34,641 nt of DNA from Chitinophaga pinensis (GTDB lineage Bacteria; Bacteroidota; Bacteroidia; B-17B0; Aurantibacillaceae), in the NCBI GenBank assembly GCA_945887955.1, contig CAMCZO010000025.1, forward strand, positions 1-34,641. Reading direction: 5' to 3'. A program made the position numbers and the translations under genes. The notes beneath the pieces were generated by a model. The model saw only the letters and a program-made list of their open reading frames with translations, ran no database searches and was not told where the DNA came from. This document shows, in pieces, positions 33,842 to 34,641 of the stretch (within the stretch, counting starts at the first letter, position 1; each line of letters opens with the position of its first letter).

Positions 33842-34353
33842 GGTAAAAATTGAATTAATAATTGATTTTTTTCAACTGCAATTCCAGTAATGGCATTAAT
33901 TTTTTTAATAGTCCCATCGGCTGGCGACTTAATAATGTTTTCCATTTTCATCGCCTCTAAAACTAAAAGTGAATCGCCTTTTTTAACTACATCACCCTCA
34001 TTTATTAATATAGACAGAACCATTCCTGGCATAGGCGCTTTGATCTCATTTATTTTTTTAACTGCCAAATCATCTAAACCTAAATTATGAAGTAATTCGT
34101 CGTATTTATCTTTTAAATCTATATCGAACTTAATAGAGTTTATTTTTAGCAATAGTTTTTTTTCTTCAATATTAAGTTTTATTATATCTACTGTGTAAGA
34201 TTTTTCTTGAAGTATAATATGATATTGATAATTATTTATTTTTATAAAATCACCTTTAACAAATAAATCGTTTAAAGTCCCTTCAAATAGGTTCTTTTCT
34301 AAATTTAATTTGGTTTTAAACTTTTTGTTTCCGTTTACAATAATTGAATACAT
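33838..34353 (-). CDS. Biotin carboxyl carrier protein (biotin/lipoyl attachment domain)
   Basis: Carrier subunit of a biotin-dependent carboxylase (acetyl-CoA, propionyl-CoA or pyruvate type). The C-terminal domain (about 103-171) is a classic biotinyl domain: APMPGMVLSILINEGDVVKKGD, and the biotinylated Lys136 in LEAMKMENI, then SPADGTIKKI. Residues 1-~100 are a less conserved beta-rich region, in line with the ~160-residue stand-alone form in Bacteroidota. No biotin carboxylase or carboxyltransferase is adjacent; the gene upstream is divergent, so it is first in its transcript. Its stop overlaps the SOD start by four bases, an unexpected coupling. Confidence 0.9.
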   Translation of the reverse strand: MYSIIVNGNKKFKTKLNLEKNLFEGTLNDLFVKGDFIKINNYQYHIILQEKSYTVDIIKLNIEEKKLLLKINSIKFDIDLKDKYDELLHNLGLDDLAVKKINEIKAPMPGMVLSILINEGDVVKKGDSLLVLEAMKMENIIKSPADGTIKKINAITGIAVEKNQLLIQFLP

Positions 34354-34357
34354 ATTA

Positions 34358-34365
34358 CAAATTTA
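34358..34365 (-). promoter_or_regulatory. Possible -7 element upstream of the biotin carrier gene
   Basis: On the minus strand TAAATTTG matches TAnnTTTG and lies only 4 bases before the ATG, so the mRNA would be almost leaderless. Without a -33 element this may be coincidence. Confidence 0.25.
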
Positions 34366-34484
34366 AACTTTATTGTAATAAAAATAGCTTTAGCTTAAAA
34401 ACATTAAGAAAGTTTTTAATTAAGCCTAAAAATATAAACACCCTTGTCTTTTTATCTCGAAGTTATTTGTAATTTTATATTTTT

Positions 34485-34641
34485 ATGCAATTAAAATCTG
34501 TTGCGGTTACTTTAGTTTTTTTTCTTTCGCTTTCTATTATGAAGGCACAATATATTATAAGAGGTAAAATATTTGAGGCCGATAACAAGGAGGCTTTACC
34601 TTTTGTGCCAGTATTGATAAAAAACACAAGTGCCGCTATTC
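34485..34641 (+). CDS. N-terminal end of a secreted or outer-membrane protein with CarbopepD-like domain; 3' end outside window
   Basis: The frame runs from ATG 34485 to the window edge without a stop (52 codons). Residues 1-~22 form a signal peptide (LKSVAVTLVFFLSLSIMKAQ), and the rest begins a carboxypeptidase-regulatory-like beta domain: YIIRGKIFEADNKEALPFVP, then VLIKNTSAAI, matching the GKV-(x)-LPFANV-(x)-GT pattern. Such domains sit at the front of TonB-dependent receptors (SusC type) and of DUF5686 proteins in Bacteroidota. The rest of the gene would decide. It is divergent from the biotin carrier gene. Confidence 0.75.
   Translation, partial: MQLKSVAVTLVFFLSLSIMKAQYIIRGKIFEADNKEALPFVPVLIKNTSAAI

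Noticed and set aside
1..34641. CRISPR array, tRNA, rRNA, insertion sequence or prophage
   Set aside because: No regularly spaced repeats, tRNA-like arms, transposase or phage genes are visible on either strand.

Overview
The window is ordinary chromosomal DNA of a member of the Bacteroidota. Several things point there: very AT-rich sequence (about 30% GC by eye), a type B (CHU_C) type IX secretion sorting domain at the left edge, a CarbopepD-like/TonB-receptor-type N-terminus at the right edge, DUF4175 and IPExxxVDY family proteins, TAnnTTTG-type -7 promoter elements, absence of Shine-Dalgarno sequences and several TTG starts. I cannot place it below phylum with confidence. I see no rRNA, tRNA, CRISPR array, transposase or phage gene.

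Layout. (1) 1-2016, plus strand: the 3' end of a secreted adhesin-like protein, then purQ and a DPM1-like GT2 glycosyltransferase. (2) 2066-11923, minus strand: penicillin-binding protein 1A, then a tightly packed run of scoA, MBOAT O-acyltransferase, SGNH-like partner, scoB, a lipoprotein and two large GT-C-like membrane proteins. The two subunits of one CoA-transferase are therefore separated by an acylation pair, and the run looks like one transcript. (3) 11924-12480: the one long gene-poor gap, holding a nested hairpin, a 9-bp inverted repeat and a possible decayed frame. (4) 12481-18880, minus strand: a housekeeping run acpP-fabF-rnc-IPExxxVDY-pdxH-agmatinase-TlpA-like-ribE with one-base overlaps and short gaps. 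(5) 18881-23854: a divergent promoter region and then the plus-strand rimP-nusA-infB translation/transcription operon, with a GC hairpin in the rimP leader and a bidirectional terminator after infB. (6) 23936-27850, minus strand: gcvP followed by an unusual transaldolase-CBS fusion. (7) 28103-31956, plus strand: DUF4175 protein and a small HATPase kinase. (8) 31976-34353, minus strand: a biotin carrier protein, a Tat-signal superoxide dismutase and a KdnB-like Kdo 8-oxidase. (9) 34485 to the end: the 5' end of a secreted or outer-membrane protein.

Most of the window is core metabolism and information processing. The less ordinary parts are the acylation/glycosyltransferase block embedded between scoA and scoB, the transaldolase fused to KdsD-like CBS domains with altered active-site residues, the rimP leader hairpin that forces a TTG start, and the structured non-coding gap at 12 kb. 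I found no clear self-contained novel defence or mobile system.
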